Origin: Thalassobacillus sp. CUG 92003
GTDB taxonomy: Bacteria; Bacillota; Bacilli; Bacillales; Halobacillaceae
NCBI RefSeq assembly: GCF_013618635.1
Contig: NZ_JABLSJ010000007.1
Span: 124,001-188,000 of the forward strand
DNA length: 64,000 nt
Reading direction: 5' to 3'
Every line of letters begins with the position of its first letter. Position 1 is the stretch's first letter. A model generated the notes under the pieces. That model saw nothing but the letters and a program-made list of their open reading frames with translations. It was not told the DNA's origin and did no database searches. Positions 26,275 to 35,114 of the stretch are shown here, in pieces. Both the position numbers and the translations under genes were made by a program.

Positions 26275-26706
26275 ATTCACTTAACTAACTATACCGATTA
26301 CTCATTGAGAATTCTTATGTTTTTAGCCACGAGACAGAAAGAACAGTTGGTCCGATCACAAGAGATTGCTACTATATACGGGATTCCAAATAATCATCTG
26401 ATAAAAATTGTTCGTCACTTAAGCAGATTAGGCTATATTGAAACCGTTCGGGGGAGAAATGGCGGCATGAGACTCGGAACCTCCACAGCAGACATTAATA
26501 TTGGGCGTGTAGTGCGTGATATGGAAGATAACTTTCATATCGTGGAATGCTTCAATAGGGAAGGGAATGCATGTGTCATATCTGGAGCTTGTCGCTTACA
26601 AGGTGTGTTGAGCGAAGCGATGAACTCATTTCTTTCTGTCCTCGATAAGTACACGTTACAAGATTTAGTTTTGAATAAGGATCAGTTATACGCTTTATTA
26701 AAATGA
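26275..26706 (+). CDS. nsrR: NO-sensing Rrf2-family repressor NsrR with an apparent ATT start
   Basis: A 143-residue Rrf2 winged-helix protein that represses hmp until NO attacks its iron-sulfur cluster. The first conventional start is a TTG at 26305, but that drops ten residues (MHLTNYTDYS) conserved in NsrR. Reading back in frame, a stop ends at 26271 and the only codons left are AAA and ATT; ATT at 26275 lies seven bases after GGAGGG. With that start the cluster ligands known from B. subtilis NsrR fall exactly in place: Asp8, Cys92, Cys100 and Cys106. The HTH is SQEIATIYGIPNNHLIKIVRHL and the wing RGRNGGMRLG. A sequencing error at the start is the alternative. Confidence 0.9.
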   Translation: MHLTNYTDYSLRILMFLATRQKEQLVRSQEIATIYGIPNNHLIKIVRHLSRLGYIETVRGRNGGMRLGTSTADINIGRVVRDMEDNFHIVECFNREGNACVISGACRLQGVLSEAMNSFLSVLDKYTLQDLVLNKDQLYALLK

Positions 26707-26796
26707 CGTAGGCTTGAGGAGCCAAGCTATTGGATCTCTATAAAAAGCGAACATTGGTAAAGTAGACAAGGTGATTTGCTTATCTAAAAGAAGTGT

Positions 26797-26894
26797 GGCC
26801 GTGCCCGTGGGAGGCGACGTGTTTTGACGGAGCGGTCATGACCCCCCTAAAATAAAAAACGCCGAACAATCCAGCGAAAGTTCGGCATTTTTTG
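26797..26894. repeat. left arm of inverted repeat bracketing ssrA-smpB-GNAT
   Basis: GGCCGTGCCCGTGG, GTTTTGACG and AGCGGTC, followed by the GCCGAAC hairpin, recur in the same order on the opposite strand at 28972-29072. The copies differ by substitutions and small gaps. Confidence 0.6.
26855..26894. terminator. terminator between nsrR and ssrA
   Basis: AAAAAACGCCGAAC and GTTCGGCATTTTTTG form a stem between a plus-strand and a minus-strand gene, U-rich on both strands; probably works for both. Confidence 0.85.
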
Positions 26895-26957
26895 TTTTAT
26901 TCAGTTTTGTACTGTTTCTTTACTTTAATTAAACATAAAAAAACCACCATATATGTA

Positions 26958-27320
26958 TGGTGGAGACGGTGGGAGTTGAACCCACGTCCGGAGATATCGT
27001 CACTCGGGCTTCTACAAGCGTAGTCGCTATATTGTCATTCGCGTCCTGTTCAGCCTAACGACAGGCTTACCAGGAGCTAGCCTGATTAGTCTCTTCGTTT
27101 TTCCTCAGGCGGTGGAAAAACGCGTAGTCCGCTTTAGTTTGAGACCCTTGCATCTGCCACACGGACGATGGCAGGAAGGATCGCTATAGCCAGCTTACGC
27201 TGCTACAGCTAGGTTATCGTTAGATTCGCCAGTTATATTTAGGCAAATGACGTTTATCGAGTCGTCGCCTCGACTTGCAACCCGAGCTCGATCTATCCCC
27301 GTCGAATCCGTAACGTCCCC
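26958..27320 (-). ncRNA. ssrA: transfer-messenger RNA
   Basis: About 363 nt. The 5' end GGGGACGTTACGGATTCGAC (27320 downwards) and the 3' end TTCAACTCCCACCGTCTCCA followed by CCA form the tRNA-like half. The tag reading frame in the middle encodes GESNDNLAVAA and a TAA stop (about 27190-27231), so with the charged alanine the tag is A-GESNDNLAVAA. The AVAA/ALAA ending marks products for ClpXP. smpB lies directly upstream, the usual Bacillus order. Rescues ribosomes stalled on broken mRNA. Confidence 0.96.
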
Positions 27321-27414
27321 GTCAGGATGAAAGGATAGCATCAAGCTACCTTATTTTATTGTCATCTAACGACATATACATTATAGCATATTTTGCGCAT
27401 TTTGCAAACGACCG

Positions 27415-27882
27415 TTACTGCTGCAAGCTCTCTTTGACAGCACGATCCGCATCGCGTTTCATTTGCTTGCGCTTTTGGGCTTCACGTTTATCATATTTCT
27501 TCTTCCCTTTGCCAAGTCCCAGCAATACTTTCGCCATCCCGTTTTTGATATAAACTTTCAATGGGATTAAAGAATAGCCCTGCTGCTGCGTTTCACCAAT
27601 CAATTTGTCGATTTCTTTGCGATGCAACAAGAGTTTCCTTGCTCGCGTAGGATCATGATTAAAACGGTTCCCTTGTTCATAAGGTGAGATATGCATGTTA
27701 TGCAGGTATACTTCGCCTTTGTAAATACGGGCAAAACTATCTTTTAAGTTGAGTCGTCGTGCTCGGATCGACTTGATTTCAGTCCCTTGCAGAACGATTC
27801 CCGCTTCAAAGGTCTCTTCTACGATAAAATCGTGGCGTGCTTTTTTATTTTGCGCTAATGGTTTGTCGTACTCTTTTGGCAT
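27415..27882 (-). CDS. smpB: SsrA-binding protein SmpB
   Basis: Binds the tRNA-like half of tmRNA and brings it to stalled ribosomes. 155 residues: [23 protein letters not shown], then the EIKSIR and [20 protein letters not shown] blocks and a basic C-terminal tail ([13 protein letters not shown]) that enters the mRNA channel. The ATG at 27882 follows GGAGGAACC; longer in-frame starts add residues not found in the family. Lies about 95 bases from the 5' end of ssrA and downstream, after a GNAT insertion, of rnr, whose product degrades the released mRNA. Confidence 0.97.
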   Translation of the reverse strand: MPKEYDKPLAQNKKARHDFIVEETFEAGIVLQGTEIKSIRARRLNLKDSFARIYKGEVYLHNMHISPYEQGNRFNHDPTRARKLLLHRKEIDKLIGETQQQGYSLIPLKVYIKNGMAKVLLGLGKGKKKYDKREAQKRKQMKRDADRAVKESLQQ

Positions 27883-28061
27883 AGATGGTTCCTCCTCTAC
27901 CTGCGTAGCCATAATTGTATCAAAAAACCCCGCCATTTCCAATTGTGATCACGCTCAGACTGCAAACTTGAAAGCAGCGTCTCACAATCATCTTAATGGA
28001 CATTTTCATAACCGCTGTGAGATTATGAGCTTAGAAATAGACAGTTAAAGGAGTACGCGAT

Positions 28062-28928
28062 ATGGAACAACAGGTGATGAATATCAGGCGGCTTACGCTT
28101 CAAGATTATGATGCTCTGCATGCCATGCAGACGGGCATTGAGGATGATTATGTCGTGCGGATCTTCGACCGACTAGTCACATCAGATGTGCATGAGTTAT
28201 TCGGATTATTTCGAAACGGGCACATGCTCTCTGTAGGTGGCTATAGCTTATTTGCCGAGGGGCGGTTCGCCATGCTTGGCCGCTTAAGAAGTGATCATCG
28301 TTACCTCGGACAGGGAATGGCGACAGAATTACTTTCTCCTATCATAGAAGATCTGAAACAACGCCCTGAGGTAGCGTGGATTGGGGCAAATACACACGTT
28401 CACAATAGCTCGGCCCGGCGCGTCCTGGAAAAGATCGGTGTGCAGCAAGGCCCGCAGCTGCACTATTTAATTTTAACAGAACCTGACAAATTAAACGCCA
28501 CTCCAGGAGCAGTATGGGAACCTGTTCAAGAGCTGACCAAGAAACGAGCCCTTCTTCGGTCGTTGCATCAGAACGCGCTCGGTGTTTTCCCGTATGAATG
28601 CTATTATCCTTTTCCGTTTGACGATGCCTTATTTACAGATGCGTATTTACAGACGTGCAGTTTCTATCAATCTCCTGATCAGCAGCGTTTTGTCGTGATT
28701 CAAAACGATCAGAAAAAATACCAGTACGCACACGTCAAATATTTTTGGAATGACCATTACGAACAGCCTGGCTTCTTTGAAACGCTTCGCGATCACTGGC
28801 AGCATAACCCTGACAACGTAGGCTGCTGGATCGATTTTTCACCTGAAGGCTATCAAAACATCCAGGACCTCACGCCATATGAAGTCAAAGATCCCTGGGT
28901 GCTTTACGGAATGTTGAAACAAGCTTAG
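28062..28928 (+). CDS. GNAT acetyltransferase with C-terminal extension
   Basis: A 288-residue protein: an N-terminal GNAT domain (residues 5-150: NIRRLTLQDYDALHAM, RSDHRYLGQGMATELL, VHNSSARRVLEKIGV) and a further 135 residues that may be a second, degenerate GNAT-like domain. The ATG at 28062 is preceded by AAAGGAG. It runs against the surrounding genes and interrupts the usual smpB-rnr adjacency, and lies inside the pair of inverted repeats, so it may be a later insertion. Substrate unknown. Confidence 0.82.
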   Translation: MEQQVMNIRRLTLQDYDALHAMQTGIEDDYVVRIFDRLVTSDVHELFGLFRNGHMLSVGGYSLFAEGRFAMLGRLRSDHRYLGQGMATELLSPIIEDLKQRPEVAWIGANTHVHNSSARRVLEKIGVQQGPQLHYLILTEPDKLNATPGAVWEPVQELTKKRALLRSLHQNALGVFPYECYYPFPFDDALFTDAYLQTCSFYQSPDQQRFVVIQNDQKKYQYAHVKYFWNDHYEQPGFFETLRDHWQHNPDNVGCWIDFSPEGYQNIQDLTPYEVKDPWVLYGMLKQA

Positions 28929-28967
28929 TACCATACCAAACGAGCTTGGGAAAAAACTGAATAATAC

Positions 28968-29011
28968 ACAAAAATGCCGAACATTTCGCTGAAAGGTTCG
29001 GCATTTTTTGT
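28968..29011. terminator. terminator after the GNAT gene and after rnr
   Basis: AAAATGCCGAAC and GTTCGGCATTTTTTG pair around TTTCGCTGAAAG between convergent genes. Confidence 0.85.
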
Positions 29012-29072
29012 GCTTAAGGAAGGCGTTCAACGACCGCTGCGTCAAAACATTCCGCTTTCCACGGGCACGGCC
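28972..29072. repeat. right arm of inverted repeat bracketing ssrA-smpB-GNAT
   Basis: Same blocks as the left arm on the opposite strand: the GCCGAAC hairpin, then GACCGCT, CGTCAAAACA and CCACGGGCACGGCC. Beyond it (29080-29130) are further fragments of GC-rich element (TTTCCTGCGGGATC). Confidence 0.6.
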
Positions 29073-29218
29073 TCAGTCCTCAGAAAGCAAAAACGCTTTC
29101 CTGCGGGATCTTCGGCTCGCGCTGTTCCCGAAGGAACGCTAATATTCATCTAAAAGCTTTAAAACGTTTTTAATGTCCGTTTTATTAATACCACTGAGTT
29201 ATTTAAGTCCCAGCTTTG

Positions 29219-31510
29219 CTACTTTTTCTTCTTTTTCTTGCCTCCGCCGCTTTTACGCTTGGCGGCGCCTTTATTATTATAAAAAGGTTTGTTATCTTTG
29301 TTTTTACCTTTTTTCCCGTCCTTGCTTTTGGAAGGAATCGGTTTTGGCTTAGACGGCGCTTTCCGTTCTTTACGCGGTTTCATTCCCACGATTTCGAAAT
29401 CGACGACACGTTCATCCAAGTTGACATTCATGACACGGATGGTGATTTCATCGCCGATACGGAACATATTACCGGTCCGTTCACCTATCATGGCAAATTG
29501 CTTTTCATCGAAGTGATAATAATCATCGGTCAAGTAAGAGACGTGCACGAGACCTTCGACTGTGTTCGGAAGCTCAACAAACAAGCCGAAGCTTGTCACG
29601 GAGCTGATGACACCATCGAATACTTCTCCGACTTTATCCTGCATATACTCCGCTTTCTTCAGATCATCCGTTTCGCGCTCAGCATCGACGGCTGCCCGTT
29701 CCATTTCTGATGAATGGCGGGCAATCTCTGGAAGTTGTTCCTGCCATCTTCGCTGTGTTTGTTGATCGAGCTTACCATTAACCAGATAGGTCCGGATTAA
29801 CCGGTGCACAATCAAGTCAGGATAACGTCGGATGGGCGACGTGAAATGCGTGTAAAAGTCTGTCGCCAGGCCGAAGTGACCGAGACTTTGCGGGTCATAC
29901 TTGGCTTGCTGCATAGACCGAAGCATCAATTTGGATATGATGGTATCTTCTTGGGTCCCTTTGACTTCATCGAGAACTTTTTGCAAGGCTTGCGGTCGGA
30001 TGTCGTTTGCTGTTCCTTTGACGTTGACCCCAAGGTTGGCTACAAATTCAAAGAAGTGCTCAAGTTTGTCCGGATCAGGATCCTGGTGAACACGGTGAAT
30101 AAACGGGACCTCCATCCAATGGAAATGTTCCGCAACAGTTTCGTTAGCCGCCAGCATGAATTCTTCAATTAGGCGTTCACCGACTGAGCGTTCCAGCAAT
30201 TTGACGTCAATCGCTCGGCCGTCATCGTCAACGATTACTTTGGCCTCTTTGAAATCAAAGTCGATGGCGCCGCGGCCAAAGCGTTTCTGACGAAGACGCT
30301 TGGCAAGAGCAGCCATATCTCGGAACATCGGAACCAGATCTTCATATTGCTTGATCAATTCCTCGTCTTCGTCTTCCAAAATGGCGTTTACATCCTTATA
30401 GGTCATTCGCTCATTGGTTTTAATGACACTTTGGAAAATCTCGTGATTGACGACGTCCCCGCTGGAATCGATCTCCATTTCGCACGAGAGCGTCAGTCGA
30501 TCAACCTGTGGGTTCAGGGAACAGATACCATTTGATAAGCGATGAGGAATCATCGGGATGACGCGATCGACAAGGTAGACACTTGTCGCGCGCTCACTCG
30601 CTTCTTCGTCAATTGGTGAGTTCTCATCAACATAATACGTCACGTCCGCAATATGAACACCGAGTTTATAATTGCCGTTACCCAGTTGTTTGACGGTAAC
30701 CGCATCATCCAAATCCTTGGCATCTGCTCCATCGATCGTAACAATCGTTTCATCCCGCAAATCGCGGCGATTCTCGATTTCACTTTCGGCAATTTGATCA
30801 GGTGTGTTTTTCGCCTGCTCAAGGGCTTCCTCTGGAAATTCCGATTTAATGCCATGTTTGTGAATAATCGAAATAATTTCAATGCCAGGGTCATTTTTAT
30901 GACCAAGGATATTCACAATCATGCCTTCAGCACTCATACGTTCCTCTGGAAACTTGGTGATTTCGACAATCACTTTATGGCCATCTACAGCACCGTTTGA
31001 ATGCTCTTTCGGGATGAAAATATCGTTTGGGATCCGCTTATCATCTGCAATAACGAAGCCAAAATTTTGATTGGCCTGGTAAGTTCCTACGACCTTCGTC
31101 GTGGCGCGTTCAATGATGCGTATAACGACACCTTCCGCCCGTTGGCCTTTCTCATCACGTCTCTCCACCCGAACGAAGACTTTATCATTGTTCATCGCTG
31201 AAGCTAGATCAGAATGGTGAATATAAACATCATCCTGGTCTTCATCATCCGGAATTAAGAAGGCGAATCCTTTGGCGTGCATTTGAATGCGCCCTCGAAT
31301 TAAATTCATCTTCTCGGGTAAACCGAATCTGTTCTTACGCGTTCTGACGAGTTCGCCCTCTCCTTCTAACTCATTAAGCGCCTTAACGAGCGCGGTGAAG
31401 TCTTCATCCTGTTCAAAATCTAACGTTTCTTCCAATTCTTGAACCGAGAGGGGCTTGGAAGCTGCGTCTTTAAAATAAGCTAAAATCTTTTCTTTTAATT
31501 GGTCTGTCAT
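29219..31510 (-). CDS. rnr: ribonuclease R
   Basis: Processive 3'-5' exoribonuclease that degrades structured RNA and non-stop mRNAs released by tmRNA. The 763 residues run: N-terminal HTH-like region, two cold-shock domains (about 70-230), RNB catalytic domain with the metal site in [12 protein letters not shown], an S1 domain near 640-715 ([17 protein letters not shown]), and a Lys-rich tail (about 40 residues, KKKKK at the end). The ATG at 31510 follows AGGAGGAAG. It is followed, in the ancestral order, by smpB, and preceded by the esterase and secG, the conserved Bacillus arrangement. Confidence 0.97.
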   Translation of the reverse strand: MTDQLKEKILAYFKDAASKPLSVQELEETLDFEQDEDFTALVKALNELEGEGELVRTRKNRFGLPEKMNLIRGRIQMHAKGFAFLIPDDEDQDDVYIHHSDLASAMNNDKVFVRVERRDEKGQRAEGVVIRIIERATTKVVGTYQANQNFGFVIADDKRIPNDIFIPKEHSNGAVDGHKVIVEITKFPEERMSAEGMIVNILGHKNDPGIEIISIIHKHGIKSEFPEEALEQAKNTPDQIAESEIENRRDLRDETIVTIDGADAKDLDDAVTVKQLGNGNYKLGVHIADVTYYVDENSPIDEEASERATSVYLVDRVIPMIPHRLSNGICSLNPQVDRLTLSCEMEIDSSGDVVNHEIFQSVIKTNERMTYKDVNAILEDEDEELIKQYEDLVPMFRDMAALAKRLRQKRFGRGAIDFDFKEAKVIVDDDGRAIDVKLLERSVGERLIEEFMLAANETVAEHFHWMEVPFIHRVHQDPDPDKLEHFFEFVANLGVNVKGTANDIRPQALQKVLDEVKGTQEDTIISKLMLRSMQQAKYDPQSLGHFGLATDFYTHFTSPIRRYPDLIVHRLIRTYLVNGKLDQQTQRRWQEQLPEIARHSSEMERAAVDAERETDDLKKAEYMQDKVGEVFDGVISSVTSFGLFVELPNTVEGLVHVSYLTDDYYHFDEKQFAMIGERTGNMFRIGDEITIRVMNVNLDERVVDFEIVGMKPRKERKAPSKPKPIPSKSKDGKKGKNKDNKPFYNNKGAAKRKSGGGKKKKKK

Positions 31511-31551
31511 GTTTTCTTCCTCCTTCGATTTCCGCCCTCTACCCGGCAGCG

Positions 31552-32295
31552 TCAGCTCCAGTCCAGCGACTCAAGAAATGCAAGGATATCCTCGTGCAGC
31601 TGTTCGCGCTCTTGATCGAGCGTGATAACGTGACCGGATTGTTTATACCATTTGATATCTTTTGTGTCTGATTCGATATGGTCATAAATATATTGGGCGC
31701 TTTCTTTATTAATCATTTCATCTTGTTCAGCTTGGACGACAAAAGCGGGGGCATAAATATGATCGACGTGATCATGTACCTCATTAATTAAACCGCCAAG
31801 CTGGTGGAACATATCTTTCGATTGATCGAGTAAGGTTTCTATTTCCTGATCAATCGTTTCTTTGTCTTTACCTTCTAATTGTTTAAATTCTTTCGCTTTA
31901 AATCGGTAACCTTGCGACAATTCCTGCTCGTTGTCAAAGAACATCGGGGTACACATCGGGATGATGCCTTTGACTGGTTCATTGTAAGCGAGTTTCAACC
32001 CTAACACGCCGCCGAGTGAGAGACCAGCGACTGCAATCTTTGTGTATCCTAATTCACGCAAATGGTTTAAAGCATGTTGAACGTCCTCCCACCACTGCTC
32101 TGGACCAGCCTTAGTCAGTTCCTCTGGAGGCTGTCCATGGCCGCGGTAGATGGGAGCATGACTTGTGTATCCGTGCTTTTGCAAAAAACGTCCCAGCATT
32201 CTGACATCAGCTGAATGCCCTGTAAATCCATGTAATAATAATACCGCACGCTCGCCCTCTTCAAACGTAAACGGTTCAGGCAGTTTAATTTTCAT
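31552..32295 (-). CDS. carboxylesterase (Est30/YvaK-like)
   Basis: A 247-residue alpha/beta-hydrolase. The oxyanion region is [16 protein letters not shown], the nucleophile elbow GLSLGGVLG (Ser in the G-x-S-x-G motif), the acid [10 protein letters not shown] and the histidine [11 protein letters not shown]. This is the Geobacillus Est30/B. subtilis YvaK family acting on short-chain esters or monoacylglycerols. Located between secG and rnr as in B. subtilis; AAGGAGCG precedes the ATG at 32295. Physiological substrate is not known. Confidence 0.93.
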   Translation of the reverse strand: MKIKLPEPFTFEEGERAVLLLHGFTGHSADVRMLGRFLQKHGYTSHAPIYRGHGQPPEELTKAGPEQWWEDVQHALNHLRELGYTKIAVAGLSLGGVLGLKLAYNEPVKGIIPMCTPMFFDNEQELSQGYRFKAKEFKQLEGKDKETIDQEIETLLDQSKDMFHQLGGLINEVHDHVDHIYAPAFVVQAEQDEMINKESAQYIYDHIESDTKDIKWYKQSGHVITLDQEREQLHEDILAFLESLDWS

Positions 32296-32394
32296 CTTTT
32301 TTCGCTCCTTATCCCATTTATTTCCCTATTTAGCTGGATTCATTCTTGTTTTTCCTGACGTTTTCCGAGTCCCTCCCTCATAACCGGGAATACG

Positions 32395-32423
32395 AAAGCC
32401 GCGCTAGCTAACAGCGCGGCTTT
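32395..32423 (-). terminator. hairpin after secG
   Basis: AAAGCCGCGCT and AGCGCGGCTTT pair around 7 bases; the following T-run is short. It may reduce read-through from secG into the esterase. Confidence 0.55.
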
Positions 32424-32449
32424 GATACTCAATTTTTATTTGATCTGGT

Positions 32450-32683
32450 TTAATTCAATACGTAAGCAGCCAAAAAAGCAAAGACGAAAAACAAAACGCC
32501 GGTCACAATTGTGGCCTTATGCAGCACGGCGTCCACGCCTCGTGCTTTTTGCTTTCCAAATAACTGCTCAGCCCCTCCAGAGATAGCTCCAGATAAGCCG
32601 GCACTTTTTCCAGATTGAAGTAATACAAGAACAATTAAAACAATAGTATCAATAGCTAATAACGCAATAGCAATACTTTCCAT
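32450..32683 (-). CDS. secG: protein translocase subunit SecG
   Basis: Accessory membrane subunit of the SecYEG channel. 77 residues with two transmembrane helices ([20 protein letters not shown] and [20 protein letters not shown]) linked by the cytosolic signature [23 protein letters not shown]. The ATG at 32683 is chosen because TAGGAGGTGTGGGCACACT lies in front and the N-terminus then fits the family; a longer frame is a shadow. First gene of the secG-esterase-rnr group. Confidence 0.96.
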   Translation of the reverse strand: MESIAIALLAIDTIVLIVLVLLQSGKSAGLSGAISGGAEQLFGKQKARGVDAVLHKATIVTGVLFFVFAFLAAYVLN

Positions 32684-32767
32684 AGTGTGCCCACACCTCC
32701 TAAAACGCACAAATACATATTGTAAATGTAGCACAAAAACACGCATACAGCAACATTTGGTAACTGT

Positions 32768-33052
32768 TTAATTTTTTTGCTCTATATGGGTTTGGGCGGT
32801 TGAGCACGGCGCGCTTTCTACGGGAGTGCGTTGAAACCACTCAGTCTCTCTCCCTAAAATTCTAAACACCATAGATAAAATGCTTCGCGATTTACGCCTG
32901 GCACTTCGCCGTTTATTCAGCCTCGGTTTACTAAAAAATGCCCCAATGAACATAAACAACAAAGCTACTAATATTCCCGCAGCTTCCTGATTAAATAGGA
33001 TAGATACGGGAATAGATAAAGCTGCCAACATAAAAAAGAGCTTTATAAACAA
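32768..33052 (-). CDS. hypothetical small membrane protein
   Basis: 94 residues with two hydrophobic segments near the N-terminus (LFFMLAALSIPVSILF and GILVALLFMFIGAFF), a strongly basic stretch (RLNKRRSARRKSRS) and a polar tail. The basic loop suggests it faces the cytoplasm. The start is a TTG at 33052, six bases after GGAGGG; the in-frame ATG upstream has no ribosome binding site. No family recognised. Followed closely by secG but probably separate. Confidence 0.62.
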   Translation of the reverse strand: MFIKLFFMLAALSIPVSILFNQEAAGILVALLFMFIGAFFSKPRLNKRRSARRKSRSILSMVFRILGRETEWFQRTPVESAPCSTAQTHIEQKN

Positions 33053-33128
33053 TTGCTTCCCTCCATGCAGAAAAATGTGCAAGGAAAAAATGGTATAAAT
33101 TCTTGTGCAGAATTTAACCTTACCGAAC

Positions 33129-33314
33129 CTATTCTTCTCTCTTAATAAGCTTCTCTAATTTTTGTTCCATTCTATCTAATTGTCTATTTCTTTGTTTAGC
33201 AGTCATAACATACGTAACAATGCCTACAACGACAGCAATTAAAATTAGGAAGAAAAACAGTTGAGCTATGATATCTCCAAAATTCCAACTGCCTACAGCT
33301 GATAATAAAAACAT
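33129..33314 (-). CDS. DUF4083-like small membrane protein
   Basis: 61 residues: one transmembrane helix (IIAQLFFFLILIAVVVGIVTYVM, split here between 15 and 40) followed by a charged coiled-coil-like tail (RNRQLDRMEQKLEKLI). The form FGDIIAQLFFF at the start and the short charged tail match the DUF4083 family of Bacilli. The ATG at 33314 follows GGGGAGG. Role unknown. Confidence 0.72.
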   Translation of the reverse strand: MFLLSAVGSWNFGDIIAQLFFFLILIAVVVGIVTYVMTAKQRNRQLDRMEQKLEKLIKREE

Positions 33315-33427
33315 ATGTACGCCTCCCCTAACGAAACGATCCGCATTTTCTTCTTGAATCATTATAAGTATTTCAAAATGTTGGGTATAACTCAATAGGT
33401 ATCCATGTTCGCAGTTCACAGCGAGTT

Positions 33428-34145
33428 GACAGGTCCTGGCTTGATACACTTTCGGCTGTGATCGTTTCTGCGATAGATCGGATTCTAACGTCCTCTTTTT
33501 AGCTTATAAATAGGTTGGGGATCATAAATGTGGGGAATTGGCATGTAAATTCAGCTCATTGCGCGATCATGCTGGTAAATGGCTCGGTGATCCTCTGATT
33601 CGGCAAGAATATCTGGGAAAATGGCATGTAAGCAGACTGCCTGGCTGCCACTGGCTTATATCTTCTCTGATCGGGCTTGTATTCAGGTGATGCTGGCTCG
33701 TATTCAGCCCAGCTTAGATTGTAATAAGCCAGGTCGAAATCCACATGGAAGGTCGTGGCTTGATATGTTCCCGGATTGGCTTGTATGTGTGGCAGATCGG
33801 ATTATAAGCTCCTATTTTCAGCTCGTAAATTTGTTGGGGATCATTAAGGTGTGAATTTGGCATGTAAATTTAGCTCATTGCGCGGTCACGCTTTAATATG
33901 GCTTGGTGGTCCCCCGATTCGGTACGAATGTCTGGGAATACGGCATGTAAACAGACTGCCTGGCTGCCTCTCGCTTATATCCTCTCTGGTTGGGCTTGAA
34001 TTTAGCTGATAATGGATCGTAATCACCCCAGGTTAGCCTGTAATGAGCTAAGTCGAAATCCTAACGTCAGGTTCTGGCTTAAATATCTCCCGTATCTGCT
34101 CGTATGTGTGGCAGATTGGGTTATAAAGTACTCTTTTTTAATTAT
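33428..34145. repeat. tandem ~319-bp repeat with 21-bp inner periodicity
   Basis: Two full copies, starting around 33515 and 33834 (offset 319 bases), share long stretches such as GACTGCCTGGCTGCC, GTGTGGCAGAT and TTAGCTCATTGCGCGG (the last with one difference), and a partial third copy lies to the left from about 33428. Inside each copy a degenerate unit near TGGCTTGTATTCAGCTGAT recurs about every 21 bases. Small open frames on either strand here are artefacts of the repeats: no ribosome binding sites, and the two copies do not keep the same reading frame. Confidence 0.78.
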
Positions 34146-34240
34146 AGGATTTGGCATATACCATTCACTTAATAGCACAGTCCTTAATACAGAGATGGCC
34201 CTTTTTTGTCCCCCTTCTTGGAAACAGAACTATATTACTG

Positions 34241-34309
34241 TTTGATTAACTATGAGTGATTTTGAATGTTATTTTGATACTTTTTGAATGAATTTGGTTG
34301 TTTTTGATT
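34241..34309 (+). promoter_or_regulatory. phased TTTGA repeats, candidate FruR operator region
   Basis: TTTGATT (34241), TTTGAAT (34261), TTTGATA (34273), TTTGAAT (34283), TTTGGTT (34293) and TTTGATT (34303) lie about 10 or 20 bases apart, on one face of the helix, 60-130 bases before fruR. DeoR-family regulators often bind direct repeats of this kind, so autoregulation of the fru operon is likely. Confidence 0.45.
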
Positions 34310-34367
34310 GATTTATGAAAGGGCTTCCTTTATGATGAAATTAGGAATTAAGAGAGGGGGGGATTTC

Positions 34368-35114
34368 GTGTTAACTCCTGAACGTCACCAGTTGATTCTA
34401 GAGCTTCTTCATAACAAAACCACCGTAAAATTGAAGGAACTCGTCGAAGAAACCCAAGCGTCAGATTCCACCGTTCGTCGCGATCTTGATCAACTTGAGC
34501 AAGCCGGTCAATTACGACGTATTCATGGCGGAGCGTCCTTGCGGCAATCAGCTAGTGAAGAACCCAGCATGTCAGAAAAAGCCACCGTGCACTACCAGGA
34601 TAAATCGCGCATAGCTGCTGAAGCGGCTAAATTGGTACGTGACGGAGACTGTATTTTTCTTGATGCAGGTACCACGACATTCGAAATGATCCCGCACTTA
34701 CGTGATAAAAATTTAATTGTCGTAACCAATGGACTCAGCCATTTAGAAGCTTTAACGGAACATCACGTGCCCACGTATGTGGTGGGAGGCTTTGTAAAAC
34801 AAAAGACGCGAGCAGTCATTGGGTCAGGTGCTATCACAAATTTGGAGCAATATCGGTTTGATAAATGCTTTCTCGGTATTAACGGGATCCATGATGAAGA
34901 CGGTTATACTACACCCGACCCTGAAGAAGCGGCTGTAAAACGGACAGCATTGGCCTTATCCCTGGACCGTTATGTGCTAGGCGACGCGTCTAAATTTAAT
35001 GAAATTACCTTTGTAAAAGTAGCTGATCTAGCAGAAGCTACCATTATCACCAATCACCACGATCACATCGAGCATTATCGAACCAAAACTCAAGTAAAGG
35101 CAGTGAGACCATGA
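34368..35114 (+). CDS. fruR: DeoR-family repressor of the fructose operon
   Basis: A 248-residue DeoR-type regulator: N-terminal HTH (LTPERHQLILELLHNKTTVK, with the second helix EETQASDSTVRRDLDQL) and a C-terminal sugar-phosphate sensing domain (DGDCIFLDAGTTTFEMIPHL, LGINGIHDEDGYTTP). In the fructose operons of Firmicutes the effector is fructose-1-phosphate. The GTG at 34368 follows a run of seven G (AGGGGGGG); longer frames have no good site. The last four bases (ATGA) overlap the fruK start, so the two are coupled. Confidence 0.93.
   Translation: MLTPERHQLILELLHNKTTVKLKELVEETQASDSTVRRDLDQLEQAGQLRRIHGGASLRQSASEEPSMSEKATVHYQDKSRIAAEAAKLVRDGDCIFLDAGTTTFEMIPHLRDKNLIVVTNGLSHLEALTEHHVPTYVVGGFVKQKTRAVIGSGAITNLEQYRFDKCFLGINGIHDEDGYTTPDPEEAAVKRTALALSLDRYVLGDASKFNEITFVKVADLAEATIITNHHDHIEHYRTKTQVKAVRP

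Noticed and set aside
29216-29710. 164-codon open frame antisense to rnr
   Set aside because: Arises from the Lys-rich and acidic codons of rnr read backwards; no start signal.
33556-34245. several 60-77-codon frames in the 33.4-34.15 kb repeat field
   Set aside because: Frames follow the repeat, have no ribosome binding site, and the two tandem copies do not preserve a frame.
34317-34330. CcpA cre site before fruR (TGAAAGGGCTTCCT)
   Set aside because: Two key positions, including the central CG, do not match.
34308-34367. longer start for fruR (extra 20 residues)
   Set aside because: The extension is not family-like, and a run of G before GTG at 34368 is the better start signal.
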